Notes: generated by a model not told the origin, from the letters alone. A DNA stretch of 40,493 nt from Acaryochloris sp. IP29b_bin.137 (GCF_028285745.1 NZ_JANQOP010000274.1:1-40493); one strand, 5' to 3'. Shown: positions 1 to 9,400, numbered from the stretch's first letter. A program made the numbers and translations.

Positions 1-745
1 CATCTGCCCAGGTATAGATAACAGCTGAGATAGCTGAAATCGATGACACTTGAGGATCTTCTTGAAATAGTGTCATCGGAATGTTATCTCCAGCTTGTCG
101 AGAGATCTCTGCTTGATACTGATGGCCTGTTTTAAGAATAGAGAGAGTCTCTCGATCGTAGTAAATGGTCTCGTAACCAAACGGAAAGAATGCCCTAACC
201 ACTCTCGGTAAATCAGGCCGCTCCTTCAAGGCACTTGGAATCCTACATCCATTAATGGCTATCACACACGCACCATGCGGTCCAACAATACCTTTTTCCC
301 GATAATGGTCGAATTTCTTGCACTTTTCCCAGAAAGCACTGGTTATCCTGAGTTTAATTTTCTCATCTGGAACAGGATGAGCACCGGGTTGTTTTTTCGG
401 TACAGCATCAGCATTAGAGCCTTGATTGGGAGCTATTGCCTCGACCCATATATGGTTCGGTTTTACAACCTTAAAATCAGGTCCTTTGGAAGCATTTTTA
501 TTCTCTAGCTTGCATCCAGATTCCAATAGCGAGACACCAAGATATAACTCCCAAACTCTCTGGTAATAACTTTCTCCCAAATTTTGAACGAAATCTGGGT
601 CAAGCATTCCGTCAAGGCGATGCCACATCTCTGTCACATAGTTACGTGCCTCAATGCAGTTTAAGTTGTTCTCTGTTCTGACTAATTCGTAAGCTTCATC
701 CGAACCTGGTTGAGCAAAAGGGAGGATATTGGTTAACTTTTTCAA
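1..745 (-). CDS. Unrecognised protein, possible PD-(D/E)XK-like fold (3' end beyond window)
   Basis: An open frame on the minus strand runs from a TTG at 745-743 off the left edge, giving 248 codons without a stop. In-frame TAA and TGA lie just upstream of the TTG, and GGGTGAGG sits about eight bases before it as a good ribosome binding site, so TTG is the likely start (MKKLTNILPFAQPGSDEAYE). I do not recognise the family. Near residues 85-102 the protein reads GPDFKVVKPNHIWVEAIAP, preceded by an acidic helix (WELYLGVSLLE). This D-x(11-13)-ExA arrangement resembles the core of PD-(D/E)XK nuclease-like folds, but the usual lysine is absent, so this is inference. The very weak plus-strand frame at 275-508 is only its shadow. 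Confidence 0.75.
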   Translation of the reverse strand, partial: MKKLTNILPFAQPGSDEAYELVRTENNLNCIEARNYVTEMWHRLDGMLDPDFVQNLGESYYQRVWELYLGVSLLESGCKLENKNASKGPDFKVVKPNHIWVEAIAPNQGSNADAVPKKQPGAHPVPDEKIKLRITSAFWEKCKKFDHYREKGIVGPHGACVIAINGCRIPSALKERPDLPRVVRAFFPFGYETIYYDRETLSILKTGHQYQAEISRQAGDNIPMTLFQEDPQVSSISAISAVIYTWAD

Positions 746-776
746 AGGTATACCTCACCCTTAATACAGGACAATT

Positions 777-1163
777 CTAGGCTTTGGCATCACCCATATG
801 GTCTGAGATGACAACTAAGTAACCATCAGGATCGCGGAACCAAATTTCGTGCTGTTGGGCATTGGGGTTGATATGGGGTTCGGTGACAATTTCTGGGCTG
901 AGTGCCCGAACCTTGGCAACACCGGCGTCAAAGTCATTGGTGCGAAACCATAAAATCACCCCATTTCCGGGCGGTATCTCAGGATTCCACATCCCTGGAT
1001 GCTCATGTACATCCTGCCGATGAAGTTGCAGCAGCAGTTTCCCTTCAAACGTCAGCATTTCATATTCATCACCCCCATGAGCGCTTTCACAGCCCAAGAG
1101 TTTTTGGTAAAACTGGCTACTCGCGACAACATCTTTAACGGTAATGAGCGGCTCTATTTTCAT
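777..1163 (-). CDS. VOC-family (glyoxalase/bleomycin-resistance fold) protein
   Basis: This 128-residue protein has the length and pattern of a single vicinal-oxygen-chelate module pair: an N-terminal IEPLITVKDVVASSQFYQKLLG strand-helix and a C-terminal HEIWFRDPDGYLVVISDH strand, which usually supplies a metal-binding glutamate or histidine. Such proteins are small cytoplasmic enzymes or binding proteins (glyoxalase, dioxygenase or drug-binding), and the exact substrate cannot be read from the sequence. The ATG at 1163 is the first good start. The gene stands alone between the unknown gene at the left edge and a string of relics, so context gives no hint of its role. Confidence 0.85.
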   Translation of the reverse strand: MKIEPLITVKDVVASSQFYQKLLGCESAHGGDEYEMLTFEGKLLLQLHRQDVHEHPGMWNPEIPPGNGVILWFRTNDFDAGVAKVRALSPEIVTEPHINPNAQQHEIWFRDPDGYLVVISDHMGDAKA

Positions 1164-1168
1164 CGCTG

Positions 1169-1318
1169 TTAACCTTCCTGAAGGCGGGCTAGTAAGGGAG
1201 CAGCACCTAGCAAAGTTTGAGTATAGGGATGTTGAGGATTGGTGAAGATCTCTGCCGTGGGGCCGATTTCGGCAATTTTGCCCTTACTTCATGACGGCGA
1301 TGTGATCGCAAAAGAATC
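1169..1318 (-). pseudogene. C-terminal relic of an oligopeptide/dipeptide ABC transporter ATPase (OppF/DppF type)
   Basis: The minus strand reads FCDHIAVMK, then after a one-base shift [20 protein letters not shown] followed by [17 protein letters not shown] and a TAA at 1171-1169. This is the characteristic C-terminal tail of peptide/nickel ABC ATPases (E-x-G-P-T-x-x-I-F-x-N-P-x-H-P-Y-T). Nothing of the Walker motifs remains nearby, and a stop plus frameshift breaks the fragment, so it is the end of a deleted gene. It ends five bases before the VOC gene start. Confidence 0.7.
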
Positions 1319-1368
1319 ACGCCATCCACAAATGAAATCCTAGCCTACTGCAACAATGTTAGGGGTTG

Positions 1369-1584
1369 TTACAAGGGAACTTTGGCAATCCGGTTTATCC
1401 ATTCTTCTGTAGTGACTGACCAAATTAGAATCAGTTCCTCAATAACAGTTTCTAAAGCGGTCTTCCTGGAAATAATGAGTGCACCTGAACTTTGGTTGTT
1501 GACCATAAACTCTGTGAATTCAGTCGGCATCGTTCTTCGATCATGCGTCATTAAATGCGTTTTTGCTTGGCGGATAAAGCCCAT
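1369..1584 (-). pseudogene. Truncated PIN-like DUF5615 toxin fragment
   Basis: The 71-residue frame from ATG 1584 reads MGFIRQAKTHLMTHDRRTMP and continues to an SVTTEEWINRIAKVPL end. The THDRRTMP segment and the closing ..EEW..R...PL match the C-terminal half of DUF5615 PIN-like toxins, in which the N-terminal half carries the first catalytic aspartates. That half is missing here, so the fragment should not be an active nuclease. It lies directly downstream of a decayed antitoxin-like frame (1598-1780), as expected of a former toxin-antitoxin pair. Confidence 0.55.
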
Positions 1585-1597
1585 ATTTCGGCATTCC

Positions 1598-1780
1598 TCA
1601 GTCCTTTTCTTTGATAAACGCCTCGGCTTGCTCAGCAAGTAACTGCACCTTGGTTTCTGCAGCCTCAGCTAAGGCAATAATTTCCTTTAGCTCAGATCAA
1701 GTTAGCCGACTCAAATAACCATAGTGTCAGTCAATGATTTGTGGAAATTGAACCTCAGCAAAGTGGACCTGATGGCTCAT
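1598..1780 (-). pseudogene. Decayed antitoxin-like small ORF with two in-frame stops
   Basis: A 61-codon frame runs from ATG 1780 (MSHQVHFAEVQFPQIID) to a TGA at 1600-1598 (AEAAETKVQLLAEQAEAFIKEKD), but contains TGA codons in place of residues 18 and 28. The helical, Glu/Lys/Ala-rich C-terminus and position immediately before the DUF5615 toxin fragment suggest a short antitoxin-type partner. With two internal stops it is best seen as a relic. Family assignment is inferred mainly from context. Confidence 0.45.
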
Positions 1781-1970
1781 TGTGGTAGTTGGATAAAAAT
1801 TACAGCGTAAACCCGGCTTCTTTTCAGATTGCTCTCAGCAAAAGTCTGTAGGTTTAGGTAATCATGCTTATACTGATAGGTGCGAAAAAAGAGTTTGCTT
1901 CCACCTAATTGAGATGATTTAAATCCACTGGTGAGCCATTGCTCCCTAAATCTCCCCCCGACGTAAACGA

Positions 1971-3146
1971 ATGGTTTCTATCGCCCGCAAAAATTTATTC
2001 CAGGACCTACCTCGCTTTATTGTTGCCCAGGCGGGCATCATGTTTTCCGTTGGGTTAGTCACCATTCAAATTGGCATCCTCAATGGGTTTACCCGTTCGT
2101 CCACCGTACTGATTGAAAATGCAGATGCAGATATCTGGGTGACCTCCGAAGAGTTACGCCATTTGGCCTTGACCCTACCTTTGGAATATGAACAGCTGGC
2201 TGAAGCGAAAGAGGTAGAAGGAGTCGATCGCGCAGAACCCCTAATTGCCCAATCCACCGTGTGGCGGGATAAGTCCAATCAGATTGCCCCTATTCGGATT
2301 ATTGGCTTTGACCCTGAAGATACCTTGTTTCGACCGCGTACTCTTTTAGAAGGAACCCTAAAGGATATCCAGCAGCCCTATAAAATCTTTGTGGATCAAG
2401 CCGACCTCAAGTTATTGGATGTCTCGGCAGTGGGTGATCGGGCTGAAATTGGCTCCTACGAAGGAGAGATTAAAGGGATTACGACCGGCACTCGCTCCAT
2501 TGTGGCAAGTCCTTATATTTTTACGTCTTTACCGAATGCTACGGCTTATCTGAACTCTCCCATTGCTAAACCAGATGAGACCCCACCCGACCCGCCTGAT
2601 TTAACGGATCAAAACCGGATTACCTATATTCTGGTTAAAGCGAAATCCGGTGAAAACCTATCCGCCCTGAAAGACCGCCTAGAAGAAGCCTTACCCGGTA
2701 CCAAAGCCTTTACGCAAGCTGAACTCACAGAATTGACCCAAACCTATTGGCAGCAGAGTACTGGGGTCGGCTATATCTTGGGTTTAGGTGCAGTGGTAGG
2801 CATTGTGGTTGGAACCGTCGTGGTGGGCCAAATCCTCTATTCCTCTGTTACGGACCATCTGCGGGAGTTTGGCACCATGAAGGCCATGGGCTCGTCTGAT
2901 TGGTATATCTATCGCGTCATCTTAGAGCAAGCGCTGTGGATGGCGGTGTTGGGATATTTGCCGGGTATGGGCCTTTGTTTGGGCTTAGGCGCTTGGACGA
3001 TTCAGGCCCAAGCGATTCAGATCTTGATTAGTCCGGTAACAGCAGCCGGGGTCTTTGTCGTCACCGTCGCCATGTGTAGTGGAGCAGCCATCTTTGCCAT
3101 CCAAAAAGTGACTCGACTCGATCCAGCCCTCGTCTTTAAGTCGTAA
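1971..3146 (+). CDS. devC: DevC-type ABC transporter permease
   Basis: This 391-residue integral membrane protein belongs to the MacB/FtsX-like permeases and specifically the DevC group of cyanobacteria. It begins with IARKNLFQDLPRFIVAQAGI and a membrane segment near residues 20-42, has a long periplasmic domain (about 45-265), and ends with three membrane segments (about 265-385) containing YSSVTDHLREFGTMKAMGSS, the cytoplasmic coupling region. In heterocyst formers DevBCA exports envelope glycolipids; non-heterocystous strains use homologues for other envelope or efflux work. The DevA-type ATPase follows 57 bp later. The usual DevB membrane-fusion partner is not adjacent upstream, so the complex is incomplete locally or recruits an adaptor encoded elsewhere. 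Confidence 0.9.
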   Translation: MVSIARKNLFQDLPRFIVAQAGIMFSVGLVTIQIGILNGFTRSSTVLIENADADIWVTSEELRHLALTLPLEYEQLAEAKEVEGVDRAEPLIAQSTVWRDKSNQIAPIRIIGFDPEDTLFRPRTLLEGTLKDIQQPYKIFVDQADLKLLDVSAVGDRAEIGSYEGEIKGITTGTRSIVASPYIFTSLPNATAYLNSPIAKPDETPPDPPDLTDQNRITYILVKAKSGENLSALKDRLEEALPGTKAFTQAELTELTQTYWQQSTGVGYILGLGAVVGIVVGTVVVGQILYSSVTDHLREFGTMKAMGSSDWYIYRVILEQALWMAVLGYLPGMGLCLGLGAWTIQAQAIQILISPVTAAGVFVVTVAMCSGAAIFAIQKVTRLDPALVFKS

Positions 3147-3203
3147 ACCGATTCGGAAACAAAACTGACTCAACTGGGAAACCTGTCAAGAGAGATATAC
3201 CTG

Positions 3204-3989
3204 ATGCAACTTGCTTTTCGCCAACGACCTCAACCGATGACATTGATGACCTCCAATCCTGATACTGCTGGTGATTTGGCTACGCCTGCCATTCAGGCCA
3301 AGGGCATTGAAATGGCATTCCAAGTGGGCGATCAGCAGTTCAAGGTTTTGAAAGGCATTGATCTAGAAATTAAAACCGGGGATGTCGAATTGCTGATGGG
3401 GCCGTCAGGGTCGGGGAAAACGACGCTGCTGTCCATCTTAGGGGGCATCCTAACTCCCACCAGTGGGCAGGTTTCCTTGCTGGGCCAAAGCATCACGGGA
3501 CTGCCTCGCCATAAGCTATCCAAGTTTCGCTTGCAGAATATCGGCTTTATCTTTCAGGGCTTTAACCTCTTTCCTGCCCTAACGGCAGCGGAGAATATTG
3601 AAGCGACCCTGAATTTAAAGGGGATTCGCGGTCGAGCGGCAAAGAAGCAATCGATCAAGCTGCTGCGGCAAGTGGGGCTGGCGGATAAGACCCGAAGTCT
3701 GCCGCGGGATTTGTCTGGGGGGCAAAAGCAACGGGTTGCGATCGCAAGAGCGTTAGCCGGAAATCCCAAGCTGATTCTGGCGGATGAACCCACGGCTGCC
3801 CTAGACTCTCAGCGGGGCCATACGATTATGGAACTGCTGCGCAAATTAGCCAAGGAAGAAGGTTGTACGGTCCTCATGGTGACCCATGACCCCCGGATTA
3901 TGGATATCGCCGATCGGGTGGTCTATGTAGAAGATGGGCTGATCACACCGAAACCTGCCAATCCCTCCTTTGTACATAAGCCTGAATGA
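3204..3989 (+). CDS. devA: DevA-type ABC transporter ATP-binding protein
   Basis: This 261-residue ATPase powers the DevC permease encoded just upstream. It shows Walker A GPSGSGKTT (about residues 67-75), the Q-loop in IFQGFNLFPALTA, the signature LSGGQKQR, Walker B LILADEPTAALD and the switch histidine in VTHD. It belongs to the LolD/MacB/DevA class of exporters' ATPases. Several in-frame ATGs exist (3204, 3237, 3246). Homology begins around ATPAIQAKGIEMAFQVG, so the first 20 or so residues are uncertain. It probably forms a two-gene operon with devC. A mutated duplicate of its C-terminal half lies 180 bp downstream. Confidence 0.9.
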   Translation: MQLAFRQRPQPMTLMTSNPDTAGDLATPAIQAKGIEMAFQVGDQQFKVLKGIDLEIKTGDVELLMGPSGSGKTTLLSILGGILTPTSGQVSLLGQSITGLPRHKLSKFRLQNIGFIFQGFNLFPALTAAENIEATLNLKGIRGRAAKKQSIKLLRQVGLADKTRSLPRDLSGGQKQRVAIARALAGNPKLILADEPTAALDSQRGHTIMELLRKLAKEEGCTVLMVTHDPRIMDIADRVVYVEDGLITPKPANPSFVHKPE

Positions 3990-4056
3990 TGCATCTTGGC
4001 CTCATTTAGTGATTCCATTTCAAGGTTAGGGAAAAACAGGATAACAGTGACAATCA

Positions 4057-4158
<102 letters not shown>

Positions 4159-4169
4159 CTAACACTATT

Positions 4170-4399
4170 CGAAAACTATTTCATCAGGTTGGGCTAGCTG
4201 ATAAAACGTGAAATCTGACGGGCGATTTATTGGACGGGCAGAAACAGCTGGTAGCGATCGCAAGAGCATTAGCCGGAAAGCCCAAGCTGATTCTGTCAGG
4301 TGGAACCCACGGCTACCCTGGACTCTTGGCCAGGCCATACGATCATGGAACTGCTACGTAAATTAGCCAAGGAAGAAGGCTGCACGGTCGGGCGCTTTT
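4170..4399 (+). pseudogene. Decayed partial second copy of the devA-type ATPase
   Basis: The stretch is clearly similar at DNA level to the intact ATPase gene at about 3658-3873. Both contain GCGATCGCAAGAGC, CCCAAGCTGATTCTG, CATGGAACTGCT/TATGGAACTGCT and AAATTAGCCAAGGAAGAAGG. In the copy the frame starts KLFHQVGLADKT, then hits a TGA, the signature LSGGQKQR has become LLDGQKQL, and the Walker B region is frameshifted. It ends at the point where the intact gene encodes VLMVTHD. It is therefore a dead remnant of a tandem or lateral duplicate rather than a gene. Confidence 0.8.
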
Positions 4400-4452
4400 G
4401 CCAGTTGTGGAAGGGCTAAGTTTACCTTGTTGTGACACTGGGGAATAAGACA

Positions 4453-5004
4453 TCAACAAGTATCAAGCACTTCTTGGCACCAATCGATCCATTCTTTCTC
4501 GTATCGAATCCCTCGTCTGAGGGTCAAATACCGGAACTGCAAGGCTGGTTCTGGAGCATCTAACTGCTGAAAACAAGCCTCTTTTTCTAAATAGCGGTCT
4601 AACTGTTGTTGATGTAGGGCCTGGCGAGCTTTGACCTGCTGGATCAGCAATGGACGAGGGACATAGGGGCCTGCTAGAACCTTGACCAGGAGATCTTCAC
4701 GGATGGGGGTCGGTGTGGACGGTTCAGCATACCAGTTCAGTAGTTCTTGTTTGCCCATCTCGGTAATTTGGTAGACCTTTTTATCCGGTTTACCCTGTTG
4801 GGGAACCAGCTCATGGGTTACCCAGCCTTGGGTTTCGATCTTGGATAACTCTCGATAAATCTGCTGCTGACTGGCTTTCCAAAAACAGCTCACCGATTCC
4901 TCAAAGCGTTTACTGAGGTCATAGCCGCTGTGGGGAGCCTCAGATAGAACCGTCAGAATCGTGTGGGCAAGGGTCATGAATTGATGATGGGGTAGCGTTG
5001 ACAT
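4453..5004 (-). CDS. PadR-family transcriptional regulator
   Basis: This 183-residue protein starts at ATG 5004 (MSTLPHHQFMTLAHTILTVL); a TTG nine bases upstream is possible. The N-terminal 80 residues form the PadR winged helix (ILTVLSEAPHSGYDLSKRFE; QIYRELSKIETQGWV; YQITEMGKQEL), and the C-terminal half resembles the helical dimerisation/effector domain of longer PadR proteins (LLVKVLAGP; RYLTLRRGIRYEKEWIDW). Such proteins repress genes for drug efflux or phenolic stress. It is divergent from the efflux adaptor and pump genes, and the shared spacer holds repeated operator-like sequence. Repression of the efflux operon and of itself is a reasonable inference. Confidence 0.88.
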   Translation of the reverse strand: MSTLPHHQFMTLAHTILTVLSEAPHSGYDLSKRFEESVSCFWKASQQQIYRELSKIETQGWVTHELVPQQGKPDKKVYQITEMGKQELLNWYAEPSTPTPIREDLLVKVLAGPYVPRPLLIQQVKARQALHQQQLDRYLEKEACFQQLDAPEPALQFRYLTLRRGIRYEKEWIDWCQEVLDTC

Positions 5005-5070
5005 ATCCAACAAGTTGAGTATAAATTATCGAAGTAATACTCAACAAGTTTTATATCAACAAGTTGGATA
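5004..5070. promoter_or_regulatory. Probable PadR operator/divergent promoter with three CAACAAGTT repeats
   Basis: The 10-mer CAACAAGTTG occurs at 5008-5017 and 5057-5066, with CAACAAGTTT at 5042-5051. The flanks extend this into imperfect inverted repeats: TATCCAACAAGTTG (5004-5017) faces CAACAAGTTGGATA (5057-5070), and AACAAGTTGAGTAT (5009-5022) faces ATACTCAACAAGTT (5037-5050). The set covers the start codon region of padR and ends seven bases before the adaptor ATG, over its weak GGA ribosome site, so a bound repressor would block both genes. Confidence 0.65.
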
Positions 5071-5076
5071 TAAGCA

Positions 5077-6390
5077 ATGGCTCAATCTTCTCCTCCGCTG
5101 CCTAACCAGGCCTTTAAACTGTCCGTTTGGAAATCCCCACGGATGCTGGGTTTAGCCGTGTTGACTGTTGGAGCAGTAACTTTTGGCATCAAAACGTGGG
5201 GGACGCCTCAGACTGGCCCCGCTCCCAAACAAGCCATCTTGCCCGTCACCACCCTGTTCCTGCAGCCTTCAACCTCCTATGACATTCAGCGCACCTATGC
5301 CGGGGAAGTGCAGGCCAACCGCACCAGTGAACTGGGTTTTGAATTGACCGGAACCTTGATCGAGATTGCTGTGGATGAAGGAGATTGGGTGCAGCAAGGG
5401 ATGCCCCTAGCTCGTTTAGATACGCGCAGCTTAGCTGCCCAGCGGCAGCAGCTTTTGGCCCAAAAAGCACAGGCTCAAGCTCAGTTCCGAGAGCTAAAGA
5501 CGGGACCGAGAACGGAAGAAATTGGCGCTGCGCGGGCGGCGGTGGAGGATTTAGGTCAGCAGCGGTTGCTGGCGGAGAAGCAAAGCAAGCGTCGTCAAGA
5601 ACTGTATAAGAAAGGGGCGATTTCCCGAGAGTCCTTTGAAGAACGGTATTTTGCCGCTCAAGCCTTGGAAAAACGCCAGGGCCAGGCCCGGAAGCGGTTA
5701 GAAGAACTGTTGGCGGGAACGCGGGTGGAGCAAGTGGAGTCCCAGTCAGCTCAGTTAGCTGAAATTGATGCCCGCATAAAAGCCTTAGATATTCAGCGAT
5801 CTAAAAGTGTGCTGCGAGCGCCCTTTACGGGGCAGGTAGCGCAGCGTCTTATGGATGAAGGGGTGATCTTAAACGGTGGACAACCGATTGTGCGGCTAGT
5901 GGAAACATCAAAGATCGAGGCCCGCATTGGCATCCCCCAGGCGATGGCGAGCCGCATGCAGCCTGGTCAGACCTACCCAGTGCAAGTAGGCGATCAGCGC
6001 TATCAGGGGCAGGTTAAAACGCTGCTACCGGAGGTGGATAACCAAAGTCGAACGGTGATGGCGGTGTTGACCTTACCCAAGGATGCTGCAGTCTCGATGG
6101 GGCAAACGGCCAAGCTGGTGTTGGCTCAACGGCAAACTCAACCGGGATTTTGGCTGCCCTCAACGGCGGTGATTGCGGGAGAGCGGGGCTTATGGTCGGC
6201 CTATGTATTGAAATCTACAGATCAAGATCAGGTGTTTAGTGTGGCTCGGCGCGATCTGGAAGTACTGCATACGGCGGGCGATCGCATCTATGCTCGCGGC
6301 ATGCTGAATCCCCAAGAGCAAGTTATTGCCAAAGGCACCCACCGTCTCGCTCCTGGCCAACTGGTCAAAGTTGCCAACACCAAAAACTAG
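5077..6390 (+). CDS. RND efflux periplasmic adaptor (HlyD/AcrA family membrane fusion protein)
   Basis: This 437-residue adaptor links an inner-membrane RND pump to an outer-membrane channel. It has an N-terminal membrane anchor (about residues 22-40, MLGLAVLTVGAVTFGI), a first lipoyl half-motif (GTLIEIAVDEGDWVQQGMPLARLD), a long coiled-coil hairpin rich in Gln/Arg/Glu (about 105-240), the second lipoyl half (LRAPFTGQVAQRLMDEGVIL; GGQPIVRLVE), and a beta-barrel/membrane-proximal end. The RND gene starts 34 bp downstream, giving an operon. Expression is probably controlled by the divergent PadR regulator through the operator that abuts the start codon. No TolC-type gene is nearby. Confidence 0.9.
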   Translation: MAQSSPPLPNQAFKLSVWKSPRMLGLAVLTVGAVTFGIKTWGTPQTGPAPKQAILPVTTLFLQPSTSYDIQRTYAGEVQANRTSELGFELTGTLIEIAVDEGDWVQQGMPLARLDTRSLAAQRQQLLAQKAQAQAQFRELKTGPRTEEIGAARAAVEDLGQQRLLAEKQSKRRQELYKKGAISRESFEERYFAAQALEKRQGQARKRLEELLAGTRVEQVESQSAQLAEIDARIKALDIQRSKSVLRAPFTGQVAQRLMDEGVILNGGQPIVRLVETSKIEARIGIPQAMASRMQPGQTYPVQVGDQRYQGQVKTLLPEVDNQSRTVMAVLTLPKDAAVSMGQTAKLVLAQRQTQPGFWLPSTAVIAGERGLWSAYVLKSTDQDQVFSVARRDLEVLHTAGDRIYARGMLNPQEQVIAKGTHRLAPGQLVKVANTKN

Positions 6391-6424
6391 CGCGATACCG
6401 AAACGATACCGAGGCCGTATCACC

Positions 6425-9400
6425 ATGTTGAACCTGTTCTACCGCAACCGCCAGTTACTGATCCTGTCGATTGCCCTCATTGTGGTTTGGGGCTTGTCCT
6501 CTTTTCTGACCTTGCCTCGGCTGGAGGACCCGGAAATTACACCTCGGTTTGCCACGGTGACCACCTTTTGGCCAGGGGCAAGTGCTGAGCGGGTGGAGTC
6601 GCTGGTCTCAGAACGGATTGAGACAGAACTACAGGAAATTGAAGAGATTGAAGAAATTGACTCCACCTCCAGTTTGGGGGTGTCCGTGGTGGTGGTGGAA
6701 CTGAGTGATGCGGTTCCAGATGTGGATCCGATCTGGGCTCAGGTGCGGAGCAAGGTGGAAGATACGATTCCAGCCCTACCCCCCGATAGCCTAAAGCCGG
6801 AATTTGACCAGAGTGATCTCAAAGCCTCGGCCTTGATTGTGGCCTTGATCTGGGATTTGGAAGGTGAGCCTAACTACACGATTTTGACGCGGGTGGCGGC
6901 AGGGCTGGAAGACCGACTGCGCGGCATTCCGGGGACGGACAAAGTCGAGGTGTTTGGTGACCCCCAGGAAGAAATTCTGGTGGAAATCAATCAGGCTGAG
7001 CTGGCGAATTTGGGATTAACCCCGGCTGAAGTGGCACGGCAATTGCAGGCCAGTGATGCCAAAGTTTCAGCGGGGACTTTGCGGGGTGAGGCGGATGAGT
7101 TTTTGCTGGAAGTGGATACTCAACTGGAAACCCTGGCCCGAATTAAGACGATTCCGATCCAATTGGGCGATGCAGGGCAGGTGACCCAACTGCAGGATAT
7201 TGCCCAGGTCACCAAGGGAATCCGCACGCCCCTCGATAGCCTTACCCTGATTAACGGCAAGCCAGGAATTACCCTCTCTGCTACAGTGGAATCCCAAGAG
7301 CGAGTCGATCAGTGGGCGCAGCTTGCTCGTCAGCAGATCCAAGGCTTTCAGGCCAATCTGTCGGACGGCATGAGTGTCGAGGTGATCCAAGAGCAAAGTC
7401 AGTATGTTCGCCAGCGGCTGAACGGGGTAATTACCAATCTGGTGGTGAGTTCGGTCTTGGTGATCGGCATTTCTGTGGTGATGCTGGGATGGCGGGCAGC
7501 CCTGATTGTGGGCACGGCCTTACCCCTAGTCACTCTGGCGGTGTTTGGCTGGATGCAAGGACTGGGAATTCCCCTCCATCAGATGTCAATTACGGGCTTG
7601 ATTATTGCCCTGGGATTGCTGATTGATAACGCCATTATTGTTGTGGATGAAGTCCAGCATCGATTGCGAGAGGGATTACGGGGTGCGATCGCAGTTCGAG
7701 AAACCGTGCAACATCTGGGCATTCCGCTGCTGGCCTCGACCCTGACCACCGTGTTTGCCTTTGTCCCCATTGCCACGTCTAAAGGGGGTACCGGAGAGTT
7801 TATCGGCACGATTGGTTTAACGGTTATCCTAGCTCTCTTAAGCTCCCTGGCGGTGTCCCTGACGATCATTGCTGCTTTAACCGCAATTATCGGCGTCGGC
7901 CAGTCTGGAACGAAAGGGCCTCGCTGGTTGCGCAAAGGGGTGTCTAGTCCAGCCCTGTCCAGGGGCTTTCGGCATCTGCTGCGGCTCACCTTAGCCAAGC
8001 CGATTCTGGGGATTGGCCTCTCCCTGCTGTTGCCTTTGGTGGGCTTTAGTCAATTTGCCGCCTTGCCCCAGCAGTTTTTCCCACCGACTAATCGGGACCA
8101 GATCCAAATTCAGGTGGAAATGCCCACCTCCTCTACGATTACCCAAACCACGGAAACCGTGCGCGATCTGCGGGATCGGATGCTAGCCCATACTGAAGTG
8201 GCGGAAGTCCAGTGGTTTATTGGTGAAAGTGCGCCGCGCTTTTTCTACAACATCAATAGCATCCGCACCAATGTCCCGGATTTTGCCCAGGGCATTGTCC
8301 AACTGGCCTCTACAAAAAATCTCAGCCAGACCATTCAGTCCTTACAGGTTGAACTGGATGCCGCCTTTCCCCAAGCCCAAATTTTGGTCAAACAGCTGGA
8401 ACAAGGCCCTCCCTTTGGTGCACCCATTGAGATTGAAGTGTTTGGTCCTGATATGGAAACTCTGCGGCAGTTGGGCAATGAACTCCGCACCCTCTTGGCT
8501 CAGGAACCCGAGATGGTGCAAACGCGGGCGGTGATTAATGAAGCCCTGCCGAAGCTGGCCTTAAATGTGGATGAAACCCAGGCTCGGCGGGTGGGCTTGA
8601 GTAATGAAGCTATTGCCCGTCAGCTCAATGCCTATTTGGATGGCAATACAGGGGGTTCACTATTGGAGTCCACGGAGGATCTGCCCGTGCGGGTGCGCTT
8701 GTCGGATACGGATCGTGACATCTCTGGAGCTATTAGGGAGTCAAGATGGGCAGGTACCGTTGAGTGCGATCGCAGACATAAATCTAGTGCCCAACCTCGC
8801 CACGATTACCCGCCGCGATGGTCAGCGGTTCAATACAGTGGAAGGCTATTTGCAAGCAGGAGCCCTGCCCGATACGGTGCTCAAACAGTTCCAGGCGCGA
8901 CTCGATCAGAGCGAGTTTCAACTGCCACCAGGTTATTCCATGACCTATGGCGGCGAAGCGGATGCTCGTGGCAGTGCGGTGGGGAATTTATTAGCCACTG
9001 TTGGCTTGTTGGTGATTTTGATGACCGCGACCCTCGTTTTATCCTTTAATTCGTTTTTACTGGCGGGTCTGATTGCCCTAATTGCCCTTCTTAGTATCGG
9101 ATTGGGAGCCTTTGCCCTATGGGCATTTCAGTCCATCTTTGGCTTTACCGCGATTTTAGGCATGTTGGGCTTAATTGGTTTAGCGATCAATGATTCGATT
9201 GTGGTGTTAGCGGCCCTGCGGGAAGATGAACGGGCTTGTCAGGGATCGCGACGGGCGATTGAGCGGGTAGTGTTATCTTCTGCTCGACATGTGGTGGCGA
9301 CGACGTTAACCACCATTGTGGGGTTAGTACCTCTGATGGTGGATGAGACAGGATTTTGGCCACCCTTGGCGATTACGATTGCGGGGGGCTTATTGGGGGC

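Noticed and set aside
7312..7626. Open frames inside the RND, hsd and kinase genes on other frames or strands
   Set aside because: They have no family resemblance, poor codon composition and overlap well-supported genes entirely. They are shadows.
8720..8740. Programmed ribosomal frameshift in the RND gene
   Set aside because: No slippery heptamer or downstream structure is evident, and RND genes are not known to use recoding. An indel or an error is simpler.
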